Below are positions 53,833-63,269 of a stretch of 64,000 nt of DNA, piece by piece; the first letter of the stretch is position 1; every line of letters begins with the position of its first letter. The notes under the pieces were generated by a model. The model did not search any database and was not told the origin of the DNA. It saw only the letters and a program-made list of their open reading frames with translations. Origin of the DNA: Hohaiivirga sp031546825 (GTDB lineage: Bacteria; Pseudomonadota; Alphaproteobacteria; Rhizobiales; Beijerinckiaceae); contig JAVBJU010000002.1 of NCBI GenBank assembly GCA_031546825.1, positions 1 to 64,000 on the forward strand, given 5' to 3'. Made by a program: the position numbers and the translations under genes.

Positions 53833-54999
53833 ATGTCCGCAACACGAAACGAACCCCTTTTCGCCCAGTGCGAGGCGCAACTCCCAGCCTTTATCGAAAC
53901 CTGGAAATCGCTGGTCAATATCGACAGTGGCACCGGCTACGGCCCGGGGCTGACGGCGGTTGGCAAGCATGTGTTGGGCTTCCTCGACAAGATCGGCGTG
54001 CCCTATAAAACCCAACAGGTCAAAGGCGGCAACGAAGGCTTTCATATCGTCGCAACATTGAAGGGCACCGGTCGCGGCAAAGTGCTGGCGATGGCGCATA
54101 TGGATACGGTTTTTGCGGAAGGAACGGCTGCGGAGCGGCCATTTCGCATCGACGGCGATTGGGTCTATGGCCCCGGCGTTTCCGATTGCAAGGGTAGCGT
54201 CACTGCCTGCCTTTACACCCTGAAAATTCTCAAGGACCTGAACGTGACCGCGTTCGACACGGTCACCTGCCTGTTCAATGCCGACGAAGAAACCGGATCG
54301 CCCGATTCCCGCTTTCTGATTCAGCAGCTTGCTAAAGAGCATGATGTGGTTCTGTGCTGCGAGCCGGGGCAGGAAGGCGACGGTGTTGTCTTGAGCCGCA
54401 AGGGCTCGGCACTGATGAATGTGGAAGTGCGCGGCAAGGCTTCGCATGCGGGCAATGCGCCGAAGCAAGGCTGCAACGCCCTCATTGAGCTGATGCACCA
54501 GATTTCAAAGCTCAGCCAGCTTGAAGACGGCTCGCCCATGAGCCTCAACTTCACCGTGGCCCGTGCCGGAGACCGCACCAACGTTATCCCCGATCACGCC
54601 ATGGCCCAGGCCGACATCCGTATCACTGAACCCACGCAACTGGAACGCCTTGAGCGGGAAAGCGCCCGCATCGGGCAAGAGCGCCTGGTGCCGGACACCG
54701 AGGTGACCATTACCATCACCAGCGATAATCCGCCCTTCCCCGCCAATGCGCGCACCGATGCGCTCATCGACCAGGCGCAGCTTATCTACGGAGAACTTGG
54801 GAAAACCTTGAAAACCAGCCATACCGGCGGCGCGTCCGATGCCAACTGGGCCGCGGCAACGGGAGCCACTGTGGTCGACGGTCTCGGCCCGGTCAAAGGC
54901 GGCATCAACCACACCGTCAGCGAACGCACCGCCCTCAGCAGTGTCGTGCCGCGCCTCTATCTGCTGGCGCGCCTGTTCTGCGAGGCTGGCAAGAAATAA
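53833..54999 (+). CDS. M20-family carboxypeptidase (glutamate carboxypeptidase/CPG2-like)
   Basis: This 388-residue di-zinc peptidase has the M20 set: His89 and catalytic Asp91 (AHMDTVF), Asp118 (VSDCKGS), catalytic Glu152 and Glu153 (DEETGS), a later Glu (CCEPGQ) and C-terminal His (GINHTVSE). A lid domain covers about residues 195-305. CPG2-type enzymes release C-terminal glutamate from folates and peptides. No signal peptide is visible with the ATG at 53833, so it is probably cytosolic. It lies 151 bp after gltL on the same strand. Confidence 0.9.
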   Translation: MSATRNEPLFAQCEAQLPAFIETWKSLVNIDSGTGYGPGLTAVGKHVLGFLDKIGVPYKTQQVKGGNEGFHIVATLKGTGRGKVLAMAHMDTVFAEGTAAERPFRIDGDWVYGPGVSDCKGSVTACLYTLKILKDLNVTAFDTVTCLFNADEETGSPDSRFLIQQLAKEHDVVLCCEPGQEGDGVVLSRKGSALMNVEVRGKASHAGNAPKQGCNALIELMHQISKLSQLEDGSPMSLNFTVARAGDRTNVIPDHAMAQADIRITEPTQLERLERESARIGQERLVPDTEVTITITSDNPPFPANARTDALIDQAQLIYGELGKTLKTSHTGGASDANWAAATGATVVDGLGPVKGGINHTVSERTALSSVVPRLYLLARLFCEAGKK

Positions 55000-55037
55000 G
55001 GCGAGATACAGGGCCTAGCTGAACCGCACACGCGGGC

Positions 55038-56612
55038 TCAGCCCTCCTGCACTGGCAAAACAATCTCGAATGCAGTGCCGGTTTGCGCCTCACCGAGCGC
55101 GATCTTGCCGCCATGGGCGTAGAGCATCGCTTGCACGATGCCGAGCCCCATGCCGGTGCCGCCGCTTTCGCGCCGGGTGGTGAAGAAGGCTTCGAAAACC
55201 TTCTCACGATTGCCCTCGGATATCCCACCGCCGTTATCCGCTACGGTGAGACAGAACGATTTTCCCGTTTCCCGCGCGGATAATGTCAGCATATCCGCAC
55301 CATGGCGCTGGGCGTTGTCGGCAAGATGCGACAGCACGATCATCGCGTTTTCCTGCGACAGCGGCAGCGTTGCGGCGCTCCCCCCCGGCATCTCAATCCG
55401 TAGCCCCGGAAACGCTGTGCGCAACGCGGCAGCAACAGCGTGCAAAGATGTCGAGCCAAGCGTCTGCGGATTATCGGCGCGGGCAAGTTCACGCAGGCGG
55501 TGTACGATGGCGGTGAGGCGGGCGGTATCGGCAATGATGTTGCCGAGGAAACGCTGGCGCTCCTCATCCTTCATATCCGGGGTGTCACGCATCAGTTCCG
55601 ACGCCCCCTGGATGGAGGTGAGCGGGGTTTTGATCTCGTGGGACACATGGGCCGCAAAGGTGGCGATGTAATCAGAGCGTTCATTGAGCCGCTGCGCCAT
55701 GTCGTTGAGACCATCGGAAAGCGCCGCAATCTCGCGGGTGCCGTAATGGCGGATGGGCGAGAGGTTTGGCGCACGCCTGCCCATCTCACCGGCCCGGCGC
55801 ATCAGGTCGCTGATTGGCCGCGAAATGAGGCGGGCGAACAACAGGCCGATGGCCAGCGTCACCAGGAGAACCGTCAGTCCGGCAAAGATGTATTTTTTGC
55901 GCTCTGCGTACATCGCCTTGAGAATATTATCCGGCGTGCGGGATGCATACACCACCCCAGCAACCCGCCCATCCACCACCACCGGCATGGCGGTAAAGAT
56001 GCGCACGCCCGTGCCACGGCTTAGCGAATAGAGGGGCGGCACCGGCCTATCAACGGCACGTACCCGGAGCATGGAGCGGAACGACCCTTGAAGGGCCGCA
56101 GACACTTCCTCGATATGCGCCAGCGACTGGCCGATTTCTTCGCGGCCGGAAATGACAACGCCGCGCGTGTCAAGCAACCTGAAACCCGCCAATGTCACCG
56201 ATTGCGTTCTGCGCAAAATTTCCTGAAGGGCAGTGCCGATGGCGTAATATTCGCCCATCGGCGCAACCTTGGCGCTCCGTGCCTCGGGGCGGCTCGGTAA
56301 AATCGGCCCAGCCGCAAGATCGAGGGACGGCACAATGGGCTGGTAATCCTCAACCTCAACTGCCTGTGGTAGGGCTGCCGTCGGGCCGAGCACGCGCGCC
56401 TTGGAAGGCAGCGCCTCGACATTCTGGGCGAAGATCGCAGCGATTGCCGCGCTCTGGGCAATCAATTCGCCCTCGGTGTCGCGGATGAGCTGGTTTTCAT
56501 AGAGGCGGAAGAAGAACAGCCCGACCAACGGCAATGCCAGCACCGTTGCCAGAACGATGAAAACAACCTGCCCCAGCGAAGGTCGCCAGTGCCGTCGCTT
56601 GGTAGGGCTCAC
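55038..56612 (-). CDS. Sensor histidine kinase (HAMP, HisKA, HATPase)
   Basis: This 524-residue membrane kinase has two membrane helices (about 16-36 and 243-262) that flank a periplasmic sensor domain. A HAMP segment, HisKA with His325 (HVSHEIKTPLTSIQG) and HATPase motifs (NAQRHG, DNGGGISEGN, GTGMGLGIV) follow. It overlaps the response regulator gene by 4 bp. The signal is unknown; gene style resembles CreC-like sensors. Confidence 0.92.
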   Translation of the reverse strand: MSPTKRRHWRPSLGQVVFIVLATVLALPLVGLFFFRLYENQLIRDTEGELIAQSAAIAAIFAQNVEALPSKARVLGPTAALPQAVEVEDYQPIVPSLDLAAGPILPSRPEARSAKVAPMGEYYAIGTALQEILRRTQSVTLAGFRLLDTRGVVISGREEIGQSLAHIEEVSAALQGSFRSMLRVRAVDRPVPPLYSLSRGTGVRIFTAMPVVVDGRVAGVVYASRTPDNILKAMYAERKKYIFAGLTVLLVTLAIGLLFARLISRPISDLMRRAGEMGRRAPNLSPIRHYGTREIAALSDGLNDMAQRLNERSDYIATFAAHVSHEIKTPLTSIQGASELMRDTPDMKDEERQRFLGNIIADTARLTAIVHRLRELARADNPQTLGSTSLHAVAAALRTAFPGLRIEMPGGSAATLPLSQENAMIVLSHLADNAQRHGADMLTLSARETGKSFCLTVADNGGGISEGNREKVFEAFFTTRRESGGTGMGLGIVQAMLYAHGGKIALGEAQTGTAFEIVLPVQEG

Positions 56613-57319
56613 GGCTTCGCCTCACAGGCACCGAGCCGGAAACCGACGCCGTGCACCGTCTCGACCACATCGGAACCGCCGACGTTGTGAAATTTGGCGC
56701 GCAGGTTGCGGATATGGCTATCAATCGTGCGATCGGAAACATGAATGTTGCTATCATAGGCAGCCTGCATCAACTGCTCACGGTTGAAGACCGCGCCGGG
56801 TCGCCGCGCGAAGGCACGGACAATGGCAAACTCAATGGCGGTCAGCACCACCGCCGTTCCGTTGAACCGCGCCTGATGGCGCTCCGGGTCGAGGGCGAGT
56901 GCGCCGAATGTCACGGCCTCTTTGCCATCATCGCGCTCCGCCGTTGCTCCCCCCCCGGCACGCCGGAGAATGACATTGATGCGCGCCACCAGTTCGCGCG
57001 GGCTGAACGGCTTTGTAACATAATCGTCACCGCCAATTTCGAGCCCGAGAACCCGGTCAATTTCTTCGTCACGGGCCGAGAGAAACAAAATCGGCACATC
57101 GGATGTCTTACGGATCTGGCGGCAGACTTCGAGACCATCCATCTCCGGCATACCGACATCCAGCACGATGAGGTCGGGTATATGCCGTCGAAAGGCTTCC
57201 AACGCTTCAGCGCCATCGCGGGCAATGGTGGTTTCCATCCCGGCTTTCTGCAAGGTGAAGCAGATCACCTCGCGGATATGCGGATCGTCATCAACCACCA
57301 GAATGTTCTGCGCCATCAT
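56609..57319 (-). CDS. OmpR-family response regulator
   Basis: This 236-residue regulator has a receiver domain with acidic residues at VVDDDPH (8-14), phosphorylated Asp54 (LDVGMPEMDG) and Lys in TKPFSPREL, and a winged-helix output domain ending VHGVGFRLGA. It is the first gene of the pair and partner of the sensor kinase. Confidence 0.93.
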   Translation of the reverse strand: MMAQNILVVDDDPHIREVICFTLQKAGMETTIARDGAEALEAFRRHIPDLIVLDVGMPEMDGLEVCRQIRKTSDVPILFLSARDEEIDRVLGLEIGGDDYVTKPFSPRELVARINVILRRAGGGATAERDDGKEAVTFGALALDPERHQARFNGTAVVLTAIEFAIVRAFARRPGAVFNREQLMQAAYDSNIHVSDRTIDSHIRNLRAKFHNVGGSDVVETVHGVGFRLGACEAKP

Positions 57320-57334
57320 CTGCCCTCTTAACCC

Positions 57335-57523
57335 TCAATGCCCTTTTACTGCGACTGCGCCGGTTACACCAGAACCCGCTTTCATTCCTTTGAGCGCGAG
57401 GCTCCCGCCGAACGCAAGAAACGCCAAGGCCGTGATGAGACCCGGCTCCCATCCAAACACCAGCCAATCGGCAAATCCGGCGGAGACAACAGTGAGAGCA
57501 ATCTTGCAAGGCAACAATGTCAT
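57335..57523 (-). CDS. Small hydrophobic protein upstream of the two-component genes
   Basis: The frame encodes 62 residues: an N-terminal MTLLPCKIAL, a hydrophobic stretch with ADWLVFGWEPGLITALAFLA, and a glycine-rich tail. It has one or two membrane segments. The stop is 15 bp before the response regulator start, so it could be the first gene of that operon. The ribosome binding site is poor and no family is recognised. Confidence 0.35.
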   Translation of the reverse strand: MTLLPCKIALTVVSAGFADWLVFGWEPGLITALAFLAFGGSLALKGMKAGSGVTGAVAVKGH

Positions 57524-57854
57524 GATACGAGCCCCGTGGAATATGGTGAAACTAGTGAGTTGCCGACGAACGCGGACGGCCTGGCCCACTGGAAGGGCCA
57601 GCGTTGGCGGAACAGGAGTAGGAAACGCCAAGGTTTGATGAGGATGCACGGCAGGCGCGCGGTTTTTCCGGGGCCAAGCCTCTGCGTTCGGCGGTGGCAA
57701 GCCACCAGCCATCGGTCTTGAGACTGGCAGGAAGGGCGGAGGTGAAAAAGGGCGATGCGTGTTTCATGAAGAGCACGCTAACCACCCCGCTTGCAGTCTC
57801 CTGTCAGACATCCGGCAGATATTCAGGAGTAGCGTGCATTTTTTGTGCAGAGGC
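57524..57854. other. 331-bp intergenic stretch with a nested stem-loop
   Basis: No gene is supported. The plus strand has an inverted repeat at 57588-57610 (CTGGCCCACTGG-type) and, at 57773-57844, a nested structure: outer arms GCACGCTA/TAGCGTGC (57773-57780 with 57830-57837), inner arms CTCCTG/CAGGAG (57798-57803 with 57824-57829), then six T residues. It ends ten bases from the carbonic anhydrase stop. It could be a small structured RNA with its own terminator or chance. Confidence 0.35.
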
Positions 57855-58535
57855 TCATTCGCATCGAAACATCGACAGGCGTTCCGGCAGTTCCACATTC
57901 ACCGGCTCGAAAACGCCACTGTCGGAATTGCGGATGAGCAAGCGCCCGTTGGCCACCCCAAAATAGGCCCCATGCAATTGCAGAAGCCCCTGTTCCACCC
58001 GCTCCCGCACATAGGAAAATGTCATGAGATTTTCGAGGCTGAGCGCGACAGAAGCAAATTCCAGGCGCTTCAGATAGAGGTCGCCATCGGCGGCTTTACG
58101 CGGCCCGAGCGCTTCGGCGGCGGGCGCAATCTGCGACATCCACCGCCCAATGAAATCAGAGGACGAGAGCGGCGCACTCTCGTCGGCAAAGGCACGGATG
58201 CCGCCACAGAGCGCGTGGCCGAGCACAATGATATGCTTCACCTTCAATGCCTGCACCGCAAATTCCACCGCGGCACTGGTGCCGTGCTGGGAATCTCGGT
58301 CGGATTCATAGGGCGGTATCAGGTTGGCGACGTTACGCACCACCAGCAATTCGCCGGGATTGGCGTCGAAAATAACCTCGGGCGACACCCGCGAATCGAT
58401 ACAGCCACAGACCATGATTTCCGGCTTCTGACCGGTATGGGCCAAGGTCTCATAACGGTCATGCTCGCCGGTGAAGCGCCCGTTGATGAAAGACTTATAA
58501 CCTTCGGTAAGCCGCTCGGGAAACATATGTCTCAA
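57855..58535 (-). CDS. cynT: Beta-carbonic anhydrase
   Basis: This 226-residue enzyme has the zinc ligands Cys45 (GCIDSRV), His107 and Cys110 (LGHALCGG), and the Asp47-Arg49 dyad. It interconverts CO2 and bicarbonate in the cytosol, supplying carboxylases. The gene stands alone on the minus strand; no cyanase gene is adjacent, so the symbol reflects family only. A second ATG three codons in is an equally possible start. Confidence 0.94.
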   Translation of the reverse strand: MRHMFPERLTEGYKSFINGRFTGEHDRYETLAHTGQKPEIMVCGCIDSRVSPEVIFDANPGELLVVRNVANLIPPYESDRDSQHGTSAAVEFAVQALKVKHIIVLGHALCGGIRAFADESAPLSSSDFIGRWMSQIAPAAEALGPRKAADGDLYLKRLEFASVALSLENLMTFSYVRERVEQGLLQLHGAYFGVANGRLLIRNSDSGVFEPVNVELPERLSMFRCE

Positions 58536-58670
58536 CTTTCTTCAAGAGTGCGCCACGCTTGGCAAGGAACACCCTTCATTACAAAAAACATCGCGCGGCG
58601 GCGGGATACCATCACGCGATGCTTAAATATTGTTTCCTTTGGCGGAGATCAACCGCCGGGCTCTGAATAC

Positions 58671-60446
58671 TTAGTTCAGCGCCACTTCGGCGGCGTTGAT
58701 TGATGCGGCACTATTCAGAACGAGGGCACTGAGGCTTGATGCCTCAAGCAGCATGGTTTCGGCGAAGAAACGACACAGCGCGATGCGCCCATGGTGATCC
58801 GGGTCATTATCGCCCGAAGCCAGAGCGTTGGCCGCAGCAAGCGCGACCTCAGCGAGTATCTGCCCACCGAGCGCCAGCCCGAACAATCGCAGATACGGCG
58901 TTGCCACCGCGTATGCGGCATTGGGATCGCTCGCCAGCGTCTTGATCAGGAAGTTCGTGGCGTGTTCCAGGTTTTCCGCGCCTTCACGCAGACGCGCGGC
59001 GGTATTGCCAAACGCGGCCCCAGACTTGGCAACAGCCTGCGCCACCGCACGCATCGCGGCGATTTCCGCTCGCACCACGGCCCCGTCTTCCAACGGAAGC
59101 TTGCGGGTAACGAGGTCGAGCGCCTGAATGCCGTTTGTGCCCTCATAGATTGCGGCGATGCGAGCGTCACGCAGATGCTGCGCCGCACCGGTTTCTTCAA
59201 TGAAGCCAGCGCCGCCATGCACCTGAACGCCGAGCGATGCCACATCAATGCCCGCATCGGTGGAGAACGCTTTGGCAATGGGCGTCAGCAGGGCGGCGCG
59301 ATTGGCGGCAACTTTACGTGCCGCCTCGTCGTCTGCCAGATGCTGGTGGTCGATGGCCGCCGCAGTCTTGTAGCAGATGCCGCGCGAGATTTGCGTCAGC
59401 GCTTTCATGGTGAGGAGCATCCGGCGCACGTCCGGGTGGTCGATGATCGGCGACATCGGCCCGTCCTTCGGCGCCCCAATGGCCCGGCCCTGACGGCGTT
59501 CCTTCGCAAACAGCAATGCCTGCTGATAGGCCCGCTCGGCAATTGCCGCGCCCTCGATGCCGATATTGAGGCGGGCGTTGTTCATCATGGTGAACATGCA
59601 GGCAAGACCGCGATTTTCTTCGCCGATCAGCCAGCCAATGGCCCCCTCGCCTGCGCCGAATTCCATCACCGCCGTGGGTGAACCGTGAATGCCGAGCTTG
59701 TGTTCAAGGGCGGTCGGATAAGCGTCGTTGTGGCTGCCATCGGGCAAAATCTTGGGTACCAGAAACAGCGAGATGCCGCGTGTTCCGGCGGGCGCATCGG
59801 GCAGGCGCGCGAGCACGAGATGGATGATGTTATCGGTCAGGTCATGATCGGCATAGGAAATGAAGATCTTCTGGCCCTTGATGCGATAGGTGCCGTCGCC
59901 GTGCCGGGTTGCCCGCGTGCTCATCGGCGCGAGGTCGGAGCCCGCTTCCGGCTCGGTCAAATTCATTGTTGCCATCCACTCGCCGGAAATCAATTTGGCG
60001 AGGTAGCGGTCTTTCAATTCCTGCGAACCGTGATGGGTCAACGCCTCAACGCCGCCGCCGGTGAGGATGGGGCCGAGGCAAAACGCCATCGAAGCCGCAC
60101 TCCACATATCGTAACATGCACTGGCCAACAGATGCGGCAGGCCCTGACCGCCGAAATCCGGCGTGCCGGTCAGGGTTGCCCATCCGGCTTCCTGCCAGGC
60201 CTTATAGGTCTCTTTCCAGCCCGGAGCGGCAATCACTTTGCCATCGACGAGCTTTGCACCCACCAGATCACCCTTGCGGTTGAGCGGCGCTATCATCTCG
60301 CTGGCGAATTTCCCCGCCTCTTCCAGTACCGAATTGACGATATCCATGGAAAGCTCTGGGTAGATGCCATCGGCGATGGACTTTTCCAGCCCCGCCACGT
60401 GTGTCATGGCGAACGCAATCTCTTTGACTGGTGCGGTGAATGTCAT
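58671..60446 (-). CDS. Acyl-CoA dehydrogenase with extra N- and C-terminal domains
   Basis: This 591-residue flavoenzyme belongs to the large acyl-CoA dehydrogenase branch that includes DmdC-type proteins. It has an N-terminal extension, the FAD motifs MNLTEPEAGSDL and YRIKGQKIFISYADHD, the arginine segment QVHGGAGFIEE, and the catalytic Glu in IYEGTNGIQALDL. It ends with a helical C-terminal domain. It introduces the alpha-beta double bond in an acyl-CoA. Chain length or thio-substrate preference cannot be told. It is monocistronic and divergent from the Sua5 gene. Confidence 0.92.
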   Translation of the reverse strand: MTFTAPVKEIAFAMTHVAGLEKSIADGIYPELSMDIVNSVLEEAGKFASEMIAPLNRKGDLVGAKLVDGKVIAAPGWKETYKAWQEAGWATLTGTPDFGGQGLPHLLASACYDMWSAASMAFCLGPILTGGGVEALTHHGSQELKDRYLAKLISGEWMATMNLTEPEAGSDLAPMSTRATRHGDGTYRIKGQKIFISYADHDLTDNIIHLVLARLPDAPAGTRGISLFLVPKILPDGSHNDAYPTALEHKLGIHGSPTAVMEFGAGEGAIGWLIGEENRGLACMFTMMNNARLNIGIEGAAIAERAYQQALLFAKERRQGRAIGAPKDGPMSPIIDHPDVRRMLLTMKALTQISRGICYKTAAAIDHQHLADDEAARKVAANRAALLTPIAKAFSTDAGIDVASLGVQVHGGAGFIEETGAAQHLRDARIAAIYEGTNGIQALDLVTRKLPLEDGAVVRAEIAAMRAVAQAVAKSGAAFGNTAARLREGAENLEHATNFLIKTLASDPNAAYAVATPYLRLFGLALGGQILAEVALAAANALASGDNDPDHHGRIALCRFFAETMLLEASSLSALVLNSAASINAAEVALN

Positions 60447-60654
60447 CGATGAACTCCCCTTTTAGCTGCTCTTGGGGCAGCGTTTCCTTGATTTTTCCCT
60501 GCCACCTCCGTTAGAAGTGGCCAAAGATGTCCAGCGGCAATGTTGTCGTACCGCTACGATAAGGGCATCTTTGCAAAGCTTGTCCAAGAGTCAACGCCGA
60601 CCTTTGGTTGGTCTTTGTCGGTGCGCACGCAAATACTTTCTGGAGCCGAAGGAC

Positions 60655-61629
60655 GTGACACAAACAGAATATCTCGGAGCGGATGATGCCAGCCTGAGCC
60701 GCGCCGTCATCTTGCTGCGCACGGGATTTTGCGTCGCCTTCCCCACTGAGACCGTCTATGGGCTCGGCGCCGATGCATCAAACCCGGAGGCGGTGGCGCG
60801 CATCTATGCAGCCAAGGATCGTCCGAGTTTCAACCCTCTGATCTCCCACCTGCCGAATATCGATGCCGCCCTGGCCCAAGGCTCGTTCAATGATGATGCA
60901 CTCGCGCTTGCCGAAGCGTTTTGGCCGGGCCCGCTGACACTCGTCGTGCCCGCGCATGCGGGAACGACGGTATGCGATCTGGCGCGCGCAGGGCTCAACA
61001 GCGTTGGCCTGCGTGTGCCCGATCACCCCGTGACCAAGGCTATTCTGGACATGGCCGACGTGCCGATCGCAGCACCTTCCGCCAACAGCTCCGGTCGCAT
61101 TTCAGCCACTTCAGCAAACCACGTACTGTCTGACCTTTCGGGGCGGATTGCCGCCGTGGTTGATGGTGGCGAGACACCCGTTGGAGTCGAATCCACCATT
61201 ATCGACTGCACAGGCGAGAACCCACGCATTTTACGTCCCGGCGGCATCCCTCGTGAGGACATTGAGGCAGTGCTTGGCCGACCGATTGCGGGCGAAACAC
61301 CGATTTCTGAAAAGCCGCTTGCGCCGGGCATGTTGGCCTCACATTACGCCCCGCGCTGCCCGGTGCGGCTTGAGGCAACCCATATCGAGAAGGGCGAAGC
61401 GGCGCTGGTTTTCGGCCCCAATGTGGCACCCCCCGGCATAAAACAAGCCACCGCAATCATCAACCTGAGCGTAACTGGCGATCTTGTCGTGGCAGCGGCC
61501 AATCTCTTCTCCGCCTTGCGCCAACTGGACGAAAAAGGCGTCACAGCCATCGCTGTAACGCCTGTTCCGAAAACCGGACTTGGTGAAGCCATTAATGACC
61601 GGTTGTCACGCGCGGCGGCTCCGCGCTGA
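60655..61629 (+). CDS. sua5: L-threonylcarbamoyladenylate synthase, Sua5 type
   Basis: This 324-residue protein has the TsaC/YrdC domain (FPTETVYGLGADASNPEAV, KDRPSFNPLISH, SANSSGRISATSA) and the C-terminal Sua5 domain (PGMLASHYAPRCPV, VFGPNV). It makes threonylcarbamoyl-AMP for the t6A modification of tRNAs reading ANN codons. A GTG start at 60655 is proposed: GGAGCCGAAGG precedes it and the domain begins shortly after. A longer frame from 60472 is unlike homologues. Its stop is 3 bp from the convergent wrbA stop. Confidence 0.93.
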   Translation: MTQTEYLGADDASLSRAVILLRTGFCVAFPTETVYGLGADASNPEAVARIYAAKDRPSFNPLISHLPNIDAALAQGSFNDDALALAEAFWPGPLTLVVPAHAGTTVCDLARAGLNSVGLRVPDHPVTKAILDMADVPIAAPSANSSGRISATSANHVLSDLSGRIAAVVDGGETPVGVESTIIDCTGENPRILRPGGIPREDIEAVLGRPIAGETPISEKPLAPGMLASHYAPRCPVRLEATHIEKGEAALVFGPNVAPPGIKQATAIINLSVTGDLVVAAANLFSALRQLDEKGVTAIAVTPVPKTGLGEAINDRLSRAAAPR

Positions 61630-61632
61630 ACA

Positions 61633-62229
61633 TCACTTCACCAGCTTCATGGCAATGGATGCGACGTGCTGTCCCTGATAACGCGCGCCTTCCAGTTCAA
61701 TGGTTGAAGGCTGGCGGCTGCCGTCGCCGCCCGCGATAGTGGATGCGCCATAGGGAGATCCGCCCAGAACCTCGCCAAGACCCATCTGGCCCTGATAGCT
61801 GTAGGGCAAGCCAACGATGACCATGCCCTGATGCAGAAGTACCGTATGGAAGTTGAGAATCGTGGATTCCTGGCCGCCATGTTGCGTGGCGGTTGAGGTG
61901 AAGACCGAAGCGACCTTGCCGATCAGTGCCCCTTTCACCCACAGACCGCCGGTCTGGTCGAGGAAATTCTTCATCTGTGCGGCCATCATGCCAAAGCGCG
62001 TCGGCGTGCCGAAGATAATCGCATCATATTCCGGCAGCTCATCGACGGTGGCAATGGCTCTGGTCTGTTCCTTGTAATGTTGGGCGGAAGCCACCTCGGC
62101 CGGAACCAGTTCGGGAACCCGCTTGATGACCACTTCGGCCCCCGCCGCACGCACGCCTTCCGCAACAGCTTCCGCCATTTTTTCGACGTGACCCCATGAA
62201 GAATAATAGAGCACCAGAACCTTGGCCAT
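61633..62229 (-). CDS. wrbA: NAD(P)H:quinone oxidoreductase WrbA
   Basis: This 198-residue flavodoxin-like protein has the FMN loops SSWGHVEKMA (10-19), TPTRFGMMAAQ and STATQHGGQES. WrbA reduces quinones by two electrons and limits oxidative stress. The ATG at 62229 follows GCGGAGGATGG; upstream Met codons of the frame are not in homologues. It is divergent from the LysR gene across 116 bp. Confidence 0.95.
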   Translation of the reverse strand: MAKVLVLYYSSWGHVEKMAEAVAEGVRAAGAEVVIKRVPELVPAEVASAQHYKEQTRAIATVDELPEYDAIIFGTPTRFGMMAAQMKNFLDQTGGLWVKGALIGKVASVFTSTATQHGGQESTILNFHTVLLHQGMVIVGLPYSYQGQMGLGEVLGGSPYGASTIAGGDGSRQPSTIELEGARYQGQHVASIAMKLVK

Positions 62230-62345
62230 ATTCCATCCTCCGCATAAAAAAACCGGGCCCGCGCACACGCGCCGGTTACCGCTGTGAGATTACTATTTCT
62301 CTCATGCAATAAAAGCGGTATTCAGGAGAAAGTTTCCTTGCAAAA

Positions 62346-63260
62346 ATGCAAAGCGCCATGACCACACCCTCCTGGAACGACTTCAAACTTATCAAAGCCA
62401 TTGCCGATGCCGGTGGCATGGCCGGGGCCGCGGCAAGCCTCAAGGTCAATCACTCCACTGTGTTTCGACAGCTTTCACAGGTGGAAAAAGCGCTTGGCGC
62501 ACCGTTGTTCGAGCGCCACCGTTCCGGCTATGTCGCCACGCCCGCTGGGCAGGAAATGGCGGCTCTGGCCGAGCGCATGGAAAATGACATTCTCGGCTTC
62601 ACGCGCAAACTGGCCGGGCACGAACAAACCCCATCCGGCCTGCTGCGCGTCACCACCAACGATGTCATTCTCAAGCATCTTTTGATGCCGCTCATCCCGG
62701 CTTATGTGGAACGCTACCCTGCGGTGCAGCTTGAGGTATCCCAGTCGAACCAGGCGCTCAGCCTGTCGCGCCGCGATGCTGATATCGCAATCCGCGCCAC
62801 CGACGACCCGCCCGAAAACCTGGTGGGACGCCGCATCGGCAACCTCAGTTGGGCGCTTTACGGCAACGCGGCGGAATTTGGAATGCGTCAGACATTTCCA
62901 GACACAGAAGAACTTCTGGAACTTAACTGGATCGGGCTTGGTGAAAACCTGTCGGATTCCAAACCGGCGCGTTATCTCCACGCGACCCTCAACCCGCAAC
63001 GGGTTGTGCTGCGGCTCAATACCGTGCGCGGTCTGGCCGACGCCATCCATGCCCGTGTGGGTGTCGCGCCCCTGCCTTGCTACATGGGGGATGGCAGCCC
63101 CGATCTCGTGCGCCTGAGCAACACCATTCCCCAGCTCGAAACGAGCTTGTGGCTTCTCACCCACCCCGACCTGCGCAACGCCGCCCGCGTGCGCTCCTTT
63201 ATGGATTACATCGGAACGGAATTTGCGCGGCAGAAGAGCAGCATCGCAGGGCGGAGCTGA
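62346..63260 (+). CDS. LysR-family transcriptional regulator
   Basis: This 304-residue regulator has the N-terminal winged HTH (FKLIKAIADAGGMAGAAASL, VNHSTVFRQLSQVEKALG) and a periplasmic-binding-like effector domain from about residue 95. LysR proteins often control the divergent neighbour, here wrbA, whose promoter shares the intergenic region. The first ATG at 62346 or the one four codons later are both possible. Confidence 0.9.
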   Translation: MQSAMTTPSWNDFKLIKAIADAGGMAGAAASLKVNHSTVFRQLSQVEKALGAPLFERHRSGYVATPAGQEMAALAERMENDILGFTRKLAGHEQTPSGLLRVTTNDVILKHLLMPLIPAYVERYPAVQLEVSQSNQALSLSRRDADIAIRATDDPPENLVGRRIGNLSWALYGNAAEFGMRQTFPDTEELLELNWIGLGENLSDSKPARYLHATLNPQRVVLRLNTVRGLADAIHARVGVAPLPCYMGDGSPDLVRLSNTIPQLETSLWLLTHPDLRNAARVRSFMDYIGTEFARQKSSIAGRS

Positions 63261-63269
63261 TATACCTAC

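Noticed and set aside
57759..58703. 314-codon plus-strand frame across the carbonic anhydrase gene
   Set aside because: The opposite strand encodes an unmistakable beta-carbonic anhydrase; this frame shows no domain.
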